A stretch of 64,000 nt of DNA, taken from Ianthella basta (lineage: Eukaryota > Porifera > Demospongiae > Verongiida > Ianthellidae). The notes under the pieces were generated by a model. The model ran no database searches. It saw only the letters and a program-made list of their open reading frames with translations, and had not been told where the DNA came from. The stretch is taken from positions 7,547,306-7,611,305 of the forward strand of contig OZ025875.1 of assembly GCA_964019415.1 (NCBI GenBank). The letters are read 5' to 3'. How positions within the stretch are numbered: the first letter of the stretch is position 1; each line of letters starts with the position of its first letter. A program made the position numbers and the translations under genes. Below are positions 11,927 through 25,224 of this stretch, in pieces.

Positions 11927-13079
11927 CTCTCTTCTGTCCACTCGGAGTCACCTACTACAACTCGTACTGTAAGTTCATGAGCAGCTGTTGGCCAAGATAA
12001 TGGAAACCATGGCTGAATATACCTCAATAGGCAGTAGCTCCATGTCACTTCCACAAAAGGCTGCAGGTTATCGCCTTTAAAAGGCCATGGAATCGTTAAG
12101 GAGCCCCTCACAATTGGAAGCCATTTGGTGAGTCAATAGTGCAATACACAACAACATGTGGAACAGACTGCAGGCAGTGGAGTTCTCATGAGGGGGAGAG
12201 CCACTGTACCCATTGCACTCTCTGTCCTCTTATTGGGGAGTTTGTTGCAGTGGCACAAGTATAAAATGAAACTTACCTGCAGTGGCAATACAGTATGTAT
12301 TATTAATACTGTTGCTAGGGGCATTCATTTGGTGAAACACATGTACCCTGGGGTACATGCACTCCATATATGGAATAAGTGAATTAATGTAATAGACTTG
12401 CATATAGAATGCATTGCATCCCAGAGTCTGAGAGCTAGAGACTGCTACATTATATTTTATATACAGTATGTGTACATATACAGTATGTGTACATATGTGG
12501 TCTAGTGTCACATGTACACCTCAGTGCCTGCTGCTGCACCATCACTAATACGTAGTTGTATGGTGCAGTATGTGCACTTTGTATTGAAGCAGCCTAATAT
12601 GTACTGAAGGTATGTAAGTTGATTGTGTATTGTATGGCATTGTACTATTGCATCCATACAGTGCTCCATTCACTAACTGCAGTCCCACATGCGCACACTA
12701 CAGTTTAGAAGAATGAAACTAGCTACCTTCCAATCTGATAAGCACTCCTTTATGTATTCACTCTGCACTCTTGTGGCTCACCAGACCTTGCTGTAGACCT
12801 TCTGTGGTATTGGTATTAAGTTTATCTTTCAGCAAAGATTTAGACAAATTATACAGCATCTTATGCAGATACATAGCTAAATAAAATTTTACAGAAAGCT
12901 GAGTTTGACGGTGAACAGGACTTCTATGAACTTACAATAAATTAAAATAACAGTGTCATAAATATTATGGACCAAATTAACTGATCAACAGTAACTGAAT
13001 TGCTTTTTATTACTCATCAACCAAAATTTAAAATTTATGGCGAGTGTGTATAAGTTGCCAATCCCATATTAAATGTAAT
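11927..13079. other. Intergenic region between receptors I and H
   Basis: About 1.15 kb without a supportable exon. On the minus strand an AATAAAA lies about 70 nt past the stop codon of gene H (plus-strand 13005-13011), a plausible polyadenylation signal for H. Confidence 0.5.
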
Positions 13080-16000
13080 TTAAGTCTGATCACTTTGAAT
13101 TCCCTCCTGCCCTGCTGTCACCCCCAGAGAGGCATAGTGGTGGACTTGAACTTGGCTCTCTTGAATTGCCTGATACTCGGCATCAGCTCCACTCATATCC
13201 TCATACATCTCAACATACTCGTCTTCTCTCTCCATGCTGCTGGTGTTATGGTCACCTTTCAAGTTGGCCATGGTCACTTGAGAAGTCTTTGGATTACTCT
13301 TCCCACGTTTCCTTCTGTCTTCCACACTATTCGCAGTTCTGCACTTGTTTTTCATTTTGGTGTTTGCTCCTGTCCCAGTTGGTGCAATGCTCTGTGGTAT
13401 TTCATAATTATGAGGCTGTTGGGTGCTAAAGTTATTCGCTGTATTGTGTACTGTGTCATAGATGCGCATATCAAGTTCTTGACCTTGTTGCTTCCTTCTC
13501 ACCACAATCACAATGGTAAGGATTACTAGGACAGTGAACATCATCAACAGTAGCACTATCGCTATGGGAACTGCAATGGCTAACACTAGGACATTGTCTG
13601 CATTGGAAAAGGTGGAAAGGGACAATGGGCAGTGCAAAATGTGATGCTTCAGAGGTACACATAGGTGCAGTGAGGCGTAGTGGCTCTAACAGGATTGTTC
13701 AGTGAGGTTAAGTGGGTACTATGTTAGTGCTTAATTCACACTCAAGCATGCACTGTATATATACAGCACAAGCTGTCAGTGTCACACATGCTGTCAGTGT
13801 CACACATAGGATGAGCACCATTCATTGTAGGACAGTGCTTGCAGATCAGATTGAGTGCACATGCATCAGTGAGTTTGCATTGTACATACCTTGATCACTA
13901 CTTGATGTACCAAGGATTATTTCTGCAGAGAAGGAATTGGAATATTGATGTTGTTGCATTCCCTCAACACGCTCTAATTAAGATCTATCTAGAGTACCCT
14001 AGCTGACTCACCAGTATCTATGGTGTGGTTGTAGCTGCCACTGGGTAGTGGCCTTCTTCTTGACCCCCCAGCTGAGTTGACAGCCTGTACTGCAATGTTG
14101 GTGTACACTCTGTTCCTCTCAAGTCCTGTCAAGTTGTAGTGGGTCAGGTTGCTCCCAGTGTCAATTGACTGTTCTGTGGCATTTTCTGGTGTGTAGTATA
14201 TGACATAGTGCAGTACCTCTCCATTGGGTTCAGATGGAGGTAGCCAGTTCAGTTCTATTCCATCTAGGAACACTCTTGTTATTCCTAATCTCCTTGCTCT
14301 CGATGGCTCTGGAGAAGTGAAACAGACATTGCACAAAGTGCAACAATTGCCATATTTGGAGATAGAAATTTAGCCGTATATGCATTCACTGCCATTGGGC
14401 TATGCTGTATCTCTCCCTCCCCCCCCCCCCCCCCACACACACACTCCTGCCTCTAATACACTAACATTCCTGTTAGAACATCAACTTACGTGTTTCTTCC
14501 ACAATTGCAATCTGTCTTCCTGGCTCCTGACTCCTCCTTGTGTTGTCCTCACTGACCCCCCACACCTCAATGTGGTACTGTGCCCCGGGTACTACTGACT
14601 CCACCTCCACTACTGGCTGTGATACAGGCACACGTGTGTACACCACTACCAGGGGCACTCCAAAGCGTGTTACATGCAGGCCCCCAATGAGGTTTCTGGC
14701 TGTACTGTTAAACTCTATAGACACTTGATAGCTCAAACGAGTGCTCACAGCTTCAGACACTTGGATTGGTCCCGGAGTGGCTAGTGAGTCTGTAGTGGGA
14801 AAGGGAATCGCGCCATTATGGGTAAAATACTGTACATTAATGTCTTGTGTATGCATTTATACATGTGGTGTGTGTAGTAATAAGTGCACATATACTACAA
14901 GTGTGCCTTCATATAATGTATATATACATGCACTACTTATGAGAGGTTGGTTCATTGCAGTAAGCCACTGCAACGGCCAGGCCGGGCTAGGTTGAACAAA
15001 GGCTAATCACTGGATATTACGCCTACCAGCCTTCTACACCGAAGTGTTTCAGGAGGCTGGAGGGCCGGAGCCCTATTGATGGCAACCAGTGATCGCCCTC
15101 CCCCATTACTAGTCATCCTACAAAGATGGAAGAGCCACAGACAGCTGTTTCGCCCTGATTGGGGCTCATCAGTGTGGCGTACTGATGGAATGCAAGATGA
15201 CTAGTCACTCTTGTATCCGCCACCAGTGAAACACTCTTGTTGAAACCACAAGTGTTTCACTGGTGGCGGATACAAGAGTGACTAGTCATCTTGCATTCCA
15301 TCAGTACGCCACACTGATGAGCCCCAATCAGGGCGAAACAGCTGTCTGTGTCTCTTCCATCTTTGTAGGATGACTAGTAATGGGGGAGGGCGATCACTGG
15401 TTGCCATCAATAGGGCTCCGCCCCCCCCAGCCTCCTGAAACACTTCGGTGTAGAAGGCTGGTAGGCGTAATATCCAGTGATTAGCCTTTGTTCATGCACT
15501 ACTTATGAATGTGCAGTACCTTTGATAGTCTATGTGTGTCTGTCTCATTGTGTATGCGCTCCACTGACCCTACCCCACTCACCTTGTGATGAGAAATGCA
15601 GGAAAAAGAGATGGCTAAGCCCATTGCAAAGTATCTGCCTATTAATGAAATTCCTCCTGATGTTATCGGCAATGAGGGTTGCCGTACTGCCATTTTTAAT
15701 CTGGTACACATCCGCATTTTGGTCTGTGCTGACTGCATTGATAAGGTCAATCTGGAAGGTGGCATTTGTCCCTGGTGTGGTGCAGTTCACCCTCCCAACA
15801 GCATCCAGTCCCTCAATCTGCTCAGGTTCAGTCAACAGGAAGTTAATTGGTACAAGTCTGCCGTAGCTGTGCACAACCACGCCTCCTGAGTACGATAACA
15901 GGGTTACACACACACAACACATATGCATACAGTGTATACCAGCATACTGTACATAACATGCTGTACATTATGTAGCATACAGGGGTACATACACTTTAGC

Positions 16001-17340
16001 ACAACATTATTCCTATCGTATACTGTAATCATGTGTGAGCTGCGTGCACAATTCTAATAGCATCCCTTCCTGTAGTACAAGAGCCTGTGTGTCTATTACA
16101 CTACTGTAGGTATAGTACATGATGGTATAGACCACACAATTATGTGGCATTACATGACAAAATAATCACATGTCATGTACGACAACTTTGTAGCTTTGTA
16201 GGGTTCATAGAACTCACTGCTCACCTACCCAGTACCGTGTATCACAGACACTTAATACTGAAGTGTTGGTCTGAATACTTGATGAAGATACATATTTTTG
16301 TGAATGTGCCCAAATGGAAAATTCGATTTTAGAACAACGCTAGTCCAAATGTATGCATATATAAATTATTGAGTGAATTACACAAGATCTTGTTAGCTTA
16401 ATAAATAAACTTGTTCATCTATACAGTAATCTGGGCTGTCAGCGACATACTCACCATCGACTGTGAAAAGGAAGCGTACAGTGTCTGTCACTTGTCTCAA
16501 CTCTCCTGTAGCTGTCACCTGACAGGTGTATGCTCCTCCATCACTTGTGGAAGTTGTGTTGATAACCAAGATGTGTTCATTGTAAATCCTTCTACCATAA
16601 TATCCTTCTACTTCACATGGTCCATTTGGACAGGTCCAGGTGTAGTTGAGTGGTGTTCCATAAGGTAGACCAACAACCTGACAGACTAGGAGGATTTGAC
16701 TGCCTAAGCTAACTTGCCCTTGGTGTGCCAAAGTTGTTGATGGTGTGTATCCATCAATAATTGCCTCGAGTGATTCCAGCTCTAAAGAAAAGTGTAGCAC
16801 AAATGAGACTTTACTCCAAGAAATGAATAATGATCACCAAGATGTCAGAATAATAATACATAGGAAGTAAGTGGGGTTATATACATGTGGGCCTTAACCT
16901 TCTTCTAGTAGACGCCATCAGGTCAGCCCAATAGTTGCGACTGCAGGCAGTGTCCCTAATAGAGAGGTTTCCTTATTCAGGTGTCCTTTATAGGGAGGTT
17001 CTAGTGTGCGCCATAGCTATATAGAGGCTATCAGAATATCTATGCGCGACTATAGTTCTTACCTACACAATTGCTGTATAGAGTTGGTATGTCAGTGACT
17101 TACGTAGAAGGACACTATGTGTTGTTTGTGTGTGTAAGCAGTATTGCGATAGAACCAATGGGATGCCTGTTGGTCTTGCCTGATACTCACTGTTGTAACT
17201 GTACACATTAATCTACCTTCCTACTGTATGTATACATGAGCCCTGAAACACAGTATATACTCACCTTGTGTGGAGCAGAATGGCAACAGTGAGCAGCCCA
17301 GAAGGATCACCATCCACAGGTTAACAACCACATTGGCCAT
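13080..17340 (-). CDS. Receptor H: Ig-module2-FN3-FN3-TM receptor with ITAM-like tail
   Basis: Seven exons: 17340-17265 (signal peptide), 16781-16455 (Ig 1), 15885-15583 (module 2), 14789-14490 (FN3 1), 14308-14012 (FN3 2), 13922-13890 (33-nt juxtamembrane exon), 13597-13080 (membrane helix and tail). All are phase 1; 617 aa. Ig 1 has LVCQVV, YTWTC and DGGAYTC. Module 2 keeps two cysteines about 55 residues apart (VNC, ILC). FN3 1 is of the LATPGP class. The helix is at about 447-478, followed by VVRRKQQG. Tail motifs are YDTV, YEIP, YVEM-YEDM in tandem, and YQAI-x9-YASL. YEDM/YVEM fit the YxxM pattern that binds PI3-kinase SH2 domains in other animals; that role is inferred. The module 2 to FN3 1 intron carries a 550-bp foldback insertion. 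Confidence 0.86.
14943..15492. mobile_element. 550-bp foldback (long inverted repeat) element with 16-bp target duplication
   Basis: Arms of about 241 bp (14995-15235 and 15251-15492) are near-perfect reverse complements around a 15-bp loop. The insert is flanked by the direct repeat CATGCACTACTTATGA at 14927-14942 and 15493-15508. A 52-bp unpaired segment (14943-14994) lies between the left duplication and the left arm. No transposase is encoded, so it is non-autonomous. It sits in an intron of receptor H. The long target duplication is unlike TA-inserting elements; the family is not recognised. Confidence 0.9.
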
Positions 17341-18441
17341 CTTCTCTCCTCTCTCCTTCAGCCACAGTGGGAAGTGGCACACTACAGAAGCCCACCTGTG
17401 AGTGCTCATCTTTTCAGTTCAAAGCCTTACATCACTAGCACTTCCTGAAGTAACCTGGAGACACCCATATAGAAGCCACAGTCCAACCTTCCCTCATAGG
17501 GCTGACATGTGCCACACATCCTGTTCACACTCAATGGGTGACCAGTAGTAGAACTGTACATGACCAAGTGAAGAATACATCATTACCTGTTGTACTGGCA
17601 GGTACTCTTCAATGAATGCTTGTCACCCCTTATTTTAAGCCAGGGTGTTTGATAGGAGTACAATTGTGGCTGTGCTGTCATTGACAATGGCTGAATGTAA
17701 CAGGCCATCCCTGGCACTTTGTGGGGTCCTGCATACATCTGTGTATACTACATTCACATGCTGCCTGTCCCATGGATTGTATATATGGTCAAATTATGAT
17801 CCTATCACAAGATTCACAGAATCATCTGAAGCACCTAATGTAAATGTAGCTTACTTCATACTACATACATGAATTTCTCTACTGGCTGTGCATTCAAGCC
17901 ACAAGATACGTAAGTTAGGAAATTGCAGGCATGCATAATTCAGCAATGTGTGGGAGGGGAGGAGGGGAGGTCTGAGGAGCACTGGAGAGGGTACTGCAGG
18001 TGGCTATATAAATGGGTGCGTATATTGAACTGATGTAACTTTGAGGACTTGCATTCAACACCACGGTGACGTCATCTTCAATGTCACACCTGCTGGACTA
18101 GTTATGTAATACTCTGTATGATGTCAAAGGTCTTTGATGTCAGCACAGATCTGCAGGAACCATGAGGTCACTGAGTTGATGAGAAGCCATATAAATATGC
18201 AGATGCCTGTGTGTGGCACATGATGTATAGGTGGGTGCATGCAGGACATACAGGTTTGTACTGTATGCTATTATACGGATAGTACCACTATGGAATCACA
18301 TAATATCAGTGGCCCCCTTAAGTCGCGTTCATGCATCTATAATATATCATATTTTGGACTGTACCCATGGAAATAATCATACTGCATATAATTCATGTCC
18401 ATACCTAGGTCTAGCCAACAGTACTCAGTATGAATACATGT
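17341..18441. other. Intergenic region between receptors H and G
   Basis: About 1.1 kb. No exon, RNA gene or clear transposon seen. Confidence 0.45.
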
Positions 18442-19819
18442 CTATGCTCCTTCACCATGAGGTACATGGTCAGGTGTCAGCTCCTCCCAGCTATGTTGTA
18501 CAATTTCTGAGGTGTTTAGTGGTGTGACCTTGCCACCGCAACCCCTTTCCCTCATTGTCTTCACCAAACTGGACAGAGACTTGGCAATGAAAGTTGTTAG
18601 CAGGAGAAGACCACACAGCACCCCAATGACTGTGATAACTGGCTGATCTGGAGCATGGGGGTGGGGAAGGGGGAGGGGAGGGAAGGGGAGAGGGGAGGAG
18701 GAAGGGGGAGGTGGGAGGGGGAAGGGGGGAGGGGGAGGGGGAAGGGGAGGGGGATGGGGGAAGGGGGAGGGGGAGAGCTACAAGTTGGGGTGTAGCATAC
18801 TGTATTAATATGCCTTTTGGTGTATGAATTATCTGCTGTGGCTCTGTGATTACTAGATGTTGCTCAAGCCATTCGCCTGTAGACCGAACATCCCATATAA
18901 GTGTATGGCCCTGTCTCATGTACATACAGCCAGATGAATCAAATACAGTTGTGCAATAAAGTGGCGGCTTCCCCATTGGCTCTTGTGTGAGTTAGGATAA
19001 CTCTCCTGACACCATGCAGCTTCAAAACAAGGTACTGGGACCTTGTTGACACTATGACTACGTAGATATGCTCTGGTCCGCATTAAGCATGCACTGTCCA
19101 ATTGTATACCCTGCAATTTCTACATGTGCAATGATTGGTGTGATGCTCTGTGATCCAATGTACGTATATACCGTAAATAGTTGAGACTGGTTGTTTAACA
19201 AGTGCAAGGTTGTACATTTGCAGATAACCAGTACATGCATGACTCCAACCCTTGTACTCACATTTCAGTGAAGAGCTGGAATCAGTTCCAAGCGTAAGAT
19301 TCTGGATATTAAACTCAAACACAGCTGCTTCCTGTCCTCCTGTAGCTGTCACCTGACAGGTGTATGTCCCTCCATCACTTGTGGAAGTTATGTTGACAGC
19401 CAAGATGTGTTCATTGTAGACCTTTCTACCATAATACCCTTCTACTTCACATGGTCCATTTGGACACGTCCAGGTGTAGCTGAGTGGTGTTCCATAAGGT
19501 AGACCAACAACCCGACAGACTAGGAGGAGCTGAGTTCCAAGGGGAACTGAGTCCCCAGATGTGAGGACACTGTTGTGTGTGTAGCCATTAAGTACAACTG
19601 TAAATAACCCTACATATATATGTACATAAATGCAGGCGAAGGAGAGACGAACTGCATATAATGGGAAGTCTTACGTAAACATGTATCTTATAGTGCTTCA
19701 AATGAAGGCAGTGTTTGAGGAGGTGTGTGCATGTGAAAAGTAGCCCCCATCTCACCTTCTGCTATGCAACACAGGGCAACAACCCACTGGAGCAGAACAG
19801 CACAGAGAGTTAATCCCAT
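18442..19819 (-). CDS. Receptor G: short single-Ig membrane protein with tyrosine-free tail
   Basis: Three exons: 19819-19756 (signal peptide M-G-L-T-L-C-A-V-L-L), 19597-19262 (Ig), 18647-18442 (membrane helix and tail, ending TAG). All are phase 1; 201 aa. The Ig exon is of the common Ig 1 type (LLVCRVV, YTWTC, DGGTYTC) and extends about 30 residues past the domain as a short juxtamembrane stretch. The helix is at about 136-156 (VITVIGVLCGLLLLTTFIA), followed by a Lys-rich short tail with no tyrosine. Module 2, both FN3 domains and any signalling motif are absent. It could be a decoy, a ligand, or the ligand-binding half of a complex signalling through a partner. The last exon has no paralogue here to confirm it, so it is the least certain part; the matching phase, acceptor, hydrophobic segment and stop support it. 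Confidence 0.68.
18655..18776. repeat. Polypurine (G/A) tract
   Basis: About 120 bp almost entirely G and A on the plus strand, i.e. polypyrimidine on the transcribed strand of gene G, immediately upstream of the acceptor of its last exon. Confidence 0.95.
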
Positions 19820-20500
19820 CTGCAGCACAATGGTACCTCACCGTAAGTCACTTAACCACACACGTTCACCTGCCCACTGCAAAAGCCTTTAACTTCCCAT
19901 AATGGAACAGAATAATTGTTTATGCACATTTTCCTTTTAGAATTCCTTTCAAGGCAGTACCTGTTTCATTGTATTTTCCCTTTTCCTACTAAGTTGTGGT
20001 AAGCTGCTCAATTAACATCACTTGACGTAATTGTATACAATACATTAGGCAATGCCTTACACTGTAGAGAGGTAACTGCTCATTTCCTACATGCACAGCC
20101 CATCACTCTGATGTAACTCACTGCTATACTCATATATGACATATTTAATAGTAGACAGTGCATTAAAGTGATTCTGAATAAGTTACACAATATGTGTCTT
20201 TAAGTAGAAGTTATAAAGCAATATTGGTATGTATGAATGAATAGTAACAGTGATGACGTCAGTGTACAGTGTGTACTGACCCTTAAGTGTGCTGAGTGTG
20301 AATACAGAGCATTGATCTTACAGTAACATAACTGATCTCCTCACTCTAGATAGTACAAAGAAGTGTTACAATAGTGATTGCAGCTAACACTGAAAACTGA
20401 AATGATATTAATCCTACTTATAACACTTGTTTGGTATGATTACATTTTCACCCGTGTCGGGTTATATCTCTGTGACTGATGAGTACTGGTGTGATGGTGG
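19820..20500. other. Intergenic region between receptors G and F
   Basis: About 680 bp, AT-rich; no exon seen. Confidence 0.45.
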
Positions 20501-21812
20501 TCATGCCTCTCTGTGTGATGGCTCTCTCGTCGGTGAATTCTGATGTGATGGTGGCCTCCCCAATCCATCTGTGTCGGGGCAGCGTGATGGTTTCTTCACA
20601 GATGTGTACCAGTGTGACGGTGGCCTCACTTCACCATCTGCACGGTTGCTGTGCGATGGTTCCCTCATTGATGAATGCTGGCGTGACAATGATCCCTCCA
20701 AAGTTACAGCTCGGCGCTCTGGGTTGACAAGGTGAAGCTTTGTGTACTCCTCAGGATTGTCACCGAGTGAATGGGGTAGACACAGTGGCTGGTAGTGAGG
20801 GGATGACTTCCCCAATGGCTGCCTAGCTGTCTTCTTGCAAGGACACTTATCGGACAAGCTGCCTTGCTGCTCTTCTGATAGCTCCTTGGCTGGTGGTATG
20901 GTTGGCTGCTGGACTGACTGTCCAGCTGGCTGCACACTGGGCACCACCTCATCAACCTCAGCATATATGTCATCAGCTTCGTTGATATCATCATACAGCC
21001 TATCGCATTCAACATAGTACTCTAGGCTGGCGTCTGTGACAGCAACAGCAACAGATTCCTTCAAGTTCTTGTCAATCTCATGACCATGCTGGCCAGCTAT
21101 CAGCTTGTTTCGCTGCTCATTCAACTTTTTTACTAACGTTGTGTCACCTTCATTGTGAGTGTCATTAAACTCATAGTCCTCCTCCCATCCTTCATCCAGG
21201 CTGCACAAAACCTTACCTCTCTGGGGCAGTTTCATATCCACTGGTGCAGTCATGACCTCGTACGTTTCCATCATCTCCAAGCTGTACATGCACTCGGCGC
21301 TCTGTGACCGTATGGTGTCTGAATTTAGTCCATTCATGTCCTCATAGGTCTCCAGCATTTCATCTAGACATTCAGTTTTCCATAGATGTTTTGCATCCAA
21401 AATGTTTGGAACTGGTACATAAGAAGCACCAGTGTGTTTATCAGATATGCTATCACTTGTGTCCGCCCTCCGGAGGGCATCTTCCTCAGAACGGTCTGCC
21501 TTCAGTGCCTCTGTCACAGCTGAAGGGTCGTCATAGTAAGAGAGGCAGCTGTTATTTGCCAAGGACAGCAGAGTTGTACTGCGATCCGTTCCATCGTTGA
21601 CCTGAACATGTACGCATTTCTTCTTCCTGGATGTAATTACCATCACTAAAAGCAGCACACTTACAAGAAAGAGAATCAGAATGAGAAGCCCAAATGCTCC
21701 AATCACTGCACCAATGATGGTGGTCAGATCAGATCCTGCAGAGACACAGTAAGTTCGTAAATGATGATATTTTACCTGTTTTGCTTGCAAGTGTGTGTGT
21801 GTGTGCGTGTGT

Positions 21813-21896
<84 letters not shown>

Positions 21897-24800
21897 TGTA
21901 TGTGCGATGTGTGTGTGTGTGTGCAAGTGTGTGCGCATGTGAAATGACTCACTTTGTTTACTTAGGAAGTCTTGCCCGTTACTTGAGCCACCCAACATCA
22001 CGGTCTGTGTGGGTGTTGAGACTTCACTTCCTGCCTCTGTAAGCATGCCTTGCAGTGTGGAAGAGGTTAAGGATAAGTCCACCTCTTCACTGGTAGCACT
22101 GCTGTCTTCAGTTGGTTGGCTCAGAGATGTGTCATCGAATGGGAGTGGGGATGACAATGTTGGTGATATGCCATTTCCTGACATTGGGAGTGATGACGTT
22201 TGTGACATGTAAGTTTTAGCAAGCAAGAGAGATGACATCTGTGGGAGGAATGACAGTCGCGACACATCTGTGTCAGGAAGCAGTTGAGATGATGCCGAAA
22301 ACACCAATGACTTGTCACTTCCGGGCAAGGGGAAAGAGGATGTTGGTGACATGTCATTGTCAGGGGGCAGAAGTGATGACGTTGGATCGATTTTGGGGGG
22401 TAGGAGCGGTAGTGTGTGGTTGTATTGTGCTATTACTGCACTCCTGTCTGACCTCCCAGCTGAGTTGACAGCTGCCACTCCAATGTTGGTGTACACTCTG
22501 TTCCTCTCAAGTCCTGTCAGGTTGTAGTGGGTCAGGTTGCTACCAGTGTCAAAAGTCTTTGCTCTGTCAGCTTCTGATGTGTAGTAGTATATGACATAGT
22601 GCAGTACCTCTCCATTGGGTTCAGTAGGAGGTAGCCAGTTCAGTTCTATTCCATCACCATCAATTCTGACAATAAACAATAGCCTCGGTGGAGACGGGCC
22701 TGCATGGAAAGAGAGAGGGGTCCATCAAACATTGTGTAACTAAAGCAGTAGCTACATTCCACTCATGTGTGTGCATGGTTGAAGGGCATCCATCTGTATG
22801 GGACATGAAGGCAGCGTTTGTAGGTATGTAGAAGTATAGCATAGCATATACGTATTATGCCTGGGCACTGAATAGTACATACATATTACTGTTGGTGGAT
22901 ACACATAGCCGAGTGAACGCGCATGGTAAGGATAGATGTTGTACTCACTTGCTCCTTCAGTGGTAGCACTCTGCACTGCCGGTGTGTCGCTCCTCTTCCC
23001 ATTGCCCAGTGCACTTGCTGTGATCCTGTACAGAGCACCTGGTACTACAGGGCTGATTGTGATGGTGCTGTGTCTACCTCCGTTCACATACTCTCCTATC
23101 ATAGGCACTCCAGAGCGATACACCTCATATCCAGCAATGATGCTATGAGTGTCTTTGTCATTCTCATCCACATTCACGTAGTACTGCACTGATGAGCTTG
23201 TAGCCGAGTGAATAGTGAGAGATGGAGCATTAAGAGGTCCTGAAGAAAATGGTGGCAATGAATGATATAATCTTTAAGTTGCATTAAAAAACCTGAAACA
23301 ATTAACCGAAACAATTCCTTTCAGTTTGAACAACAATCACAGGCACAGCTATGCCCTATAGTACACAGGTTGTATATGTTACGCGCATACGTACCTCCAA
23401 CCTATAATCAGTGATATTATATTGTTTATGGACTGTTCTGCTGTAAGCAGGTGGTCGCATGCCGTATGTACACCTATCATGTGCAGGGAAATTTTAGTAT
23501 GTATGTAGTATGTATGTACGGGACGGTCTAGCAAGCCAGACTAATCTGACACAGGCTGACAAAACTTACTGTTCATCTTTTTACTGTGTCATATAATTTA
23601 TGTGCATAGTATTCTAGTGTAACAAACTGCCCACCCCCATGGCCACTGACAGGGAGGGCTGACTTTCAGTTTAGCTTTAGGCTTTAGATGACGGTCAGTG
23701 CTATATGTTCAAACAGTTGTCTGCATCTTTTACTTGTACAATTATATTATAGCCCATATAATGAGGCCATAAGTATTACGTAAGCATTGATAATTGTTGG
23801 CTAACTGCACATATACATGAGCAAAGTATACGTAACTTTTGTACCTTCATCAGAGATGTAGAGATAAAATGAGTGAATGTCTTGGTCCACGCAGTACCAT
23901 TCTCTGTTGCTGAACCTGGAGACAGACGGATCCACTATCAGTGTTGCTGTGGTTCCATTTCTTGTCTCAGTAACTTCCATGCCTGTTAGCCGATCAAGCC
24001 CCAGCTTGCCAAACTTAGCTGACCCACTGCTGACAGTGCAGGTGATCCTCCCAAGTTCATCCTGACCAGATATCTGTTCAATGTCAATTATGGGGAACTC
24101 ATGAGGTATGAGTCTCCCATAGCTGTGGACAACACTACCACCTGAATGCCAAAGGTATAGCTTACATGAATTGTATGTAGAAGTCAGTATACTATAACAT
24201 CTTTACAAGTTGTATCATTTGTTCACCTTTTAATCCAAGTGAAAATTTAATAAATGTCTGATTCATTTTGTCTCCTGTAGCTGTCACCTGACAGGTGTAT
24301 GTCCCTCCATCACTTGTGGAAGTTGTGTTGACAGCCAAGATGCGTTCATTGTAGACCTTTCTACCATAATACCCTTCTACTTCACATGGTCCATTTGGAC
24401 AGGTCCAGGTGTAGCTGAGTGGTGTTCCATAAGGTAGACCAACAACCTGACAGACTAGGATGAGTTGAGTGCCAAGGGGAACTGAGTGCCCAGATGTGAG
24501 AGTAGCACTGCGTGTGTAGCCATCAATAACGATGATGGCTATGGAGGGAAGGAGAAGAACAAAGAAGTTAATACCTGATCGATATTGTGCAGCTATGAAC
24601 AGTAGCTGCAATATGTAATTTGTGAAATCACACTTCCTTGCAAGTGTAGTAGCTGAATGTGCTTGTGAATTGAACAACACAATGACATACCATCAACGCC
24701 TCCTTCCGATGCCCAATCGTCGACTGCCAGTCTGCAGCATTTGCAGATTCGTTGGCTGAACACATTTATGATTGAAGCAGCAAAGGGCTAGCTTACGAGC

Positions 24801-25224
24801 TACTGACACTCCTACAATCTAGTCTACTTACAATCTAAACCAGACTTAGCTACTGCAGCCACCAAAAGTATATAGCTGCACCACGTAGCTATAGCTAGCG
24901 AGGTGGTTCCACGGCATGAGGACAGGGTTAATTTCAAGCGATTTGAAAGGCACGCATAGATATAACGTTGAACTTCACCAGCTACATTCTCTGGTATTCT
25001 TGATTGCCACCGTTGACTAGAATTAAACATCTAGTGTGAACAATGAACGAATAGTAGCCGTTGCATTCAGTGAAGCAGAGACTGAGAACTGTAACAGAAA
25101 GTAGTTTAAATACGTACGCATGTCCTTGCAGTAGCTATCCCCCTTTCTCACCTTCTCCTGAACAGCAGCACCAGCAAACCAACCACTGGAACAGGGCAAC
25201 AAGGACAACGTGGGCAACTCCCAT
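20501..25224 (-). CDS. Receptor F: Ig-module2-FN3-FN3-stalk-TM with long multi-tyrosine tail
   Basis: Six exons: 25224-25152 (signal peptide), 24538-24227 (Ig 1), 24141-23845 (module 2), 23239-22949 (FN3 1), 22699-21953 (FN3 2 plus Ser/Pro stalk), 21735-20501 (membrane helix and tail). All are phase 1; 984 aa. The stalk (about residues 420-573) has degenerate ~14-residue repeats around DxSPTSSxPLP. The helix is at about 580-606, followed by SRKKK. The ~375-residue tail carries YEDM, YSLE, YEVM, YEFN and the pair YDDI-x6-YAEV, which fits ITAM spacing with Val in place of the last Leu/Ile. The C-terminal part is rich in repeated RPPSHxxS / REPSH-type segments, basic and likely disordered. Closest relative is gene E, alike in stalk, helix and tail plan. 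The tail exon is much longer than in the H/I or B/C/D types. Confidence 0.86.
21791..21950. repeat. (GT)n microsatellite in receptor F intron
   Basis: Imperfect GT tract beginning directly after the donor of the FN3 2/stalk exon. Gene E has a GT tract at the same relative place (27331-27523), so it probably predates the E/F duplication. Confidence 0.95.

Noticed and set aside
14943-14994. Possible tRNA-derived SINE head next to the foldback
   Set aside because: No recognisable A and B boxes or cloverleaf could be made from the 52 bp.
18491-18976. 161-aa minus-strand frame with Pro/Ser repeats
   Set aside because: Read-through of the polypyrimidine intron tract. The supported frame for this exon is a different one with a membrane helix.
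20479-20727. Plus-strand open frames opposite receptor exons (also 1236-1508, 22923-23192, 25784-26808)
   Set aside because: Antisense shadows of the conserved Ig, FN3 and tail exons; they recur at the same offset in each paralogue.
21761-22042. Cys/Val or His/Thr repeat open frames over GT/CA tracts (also 27214-27537, 33592-33852, 44089-44401, 46171-46470, 50628-50974, 53777-54104)
   Set aside because: They are dinucleotide repeats read in all frames. They lie in introns or spacers and have no splice or homology support.
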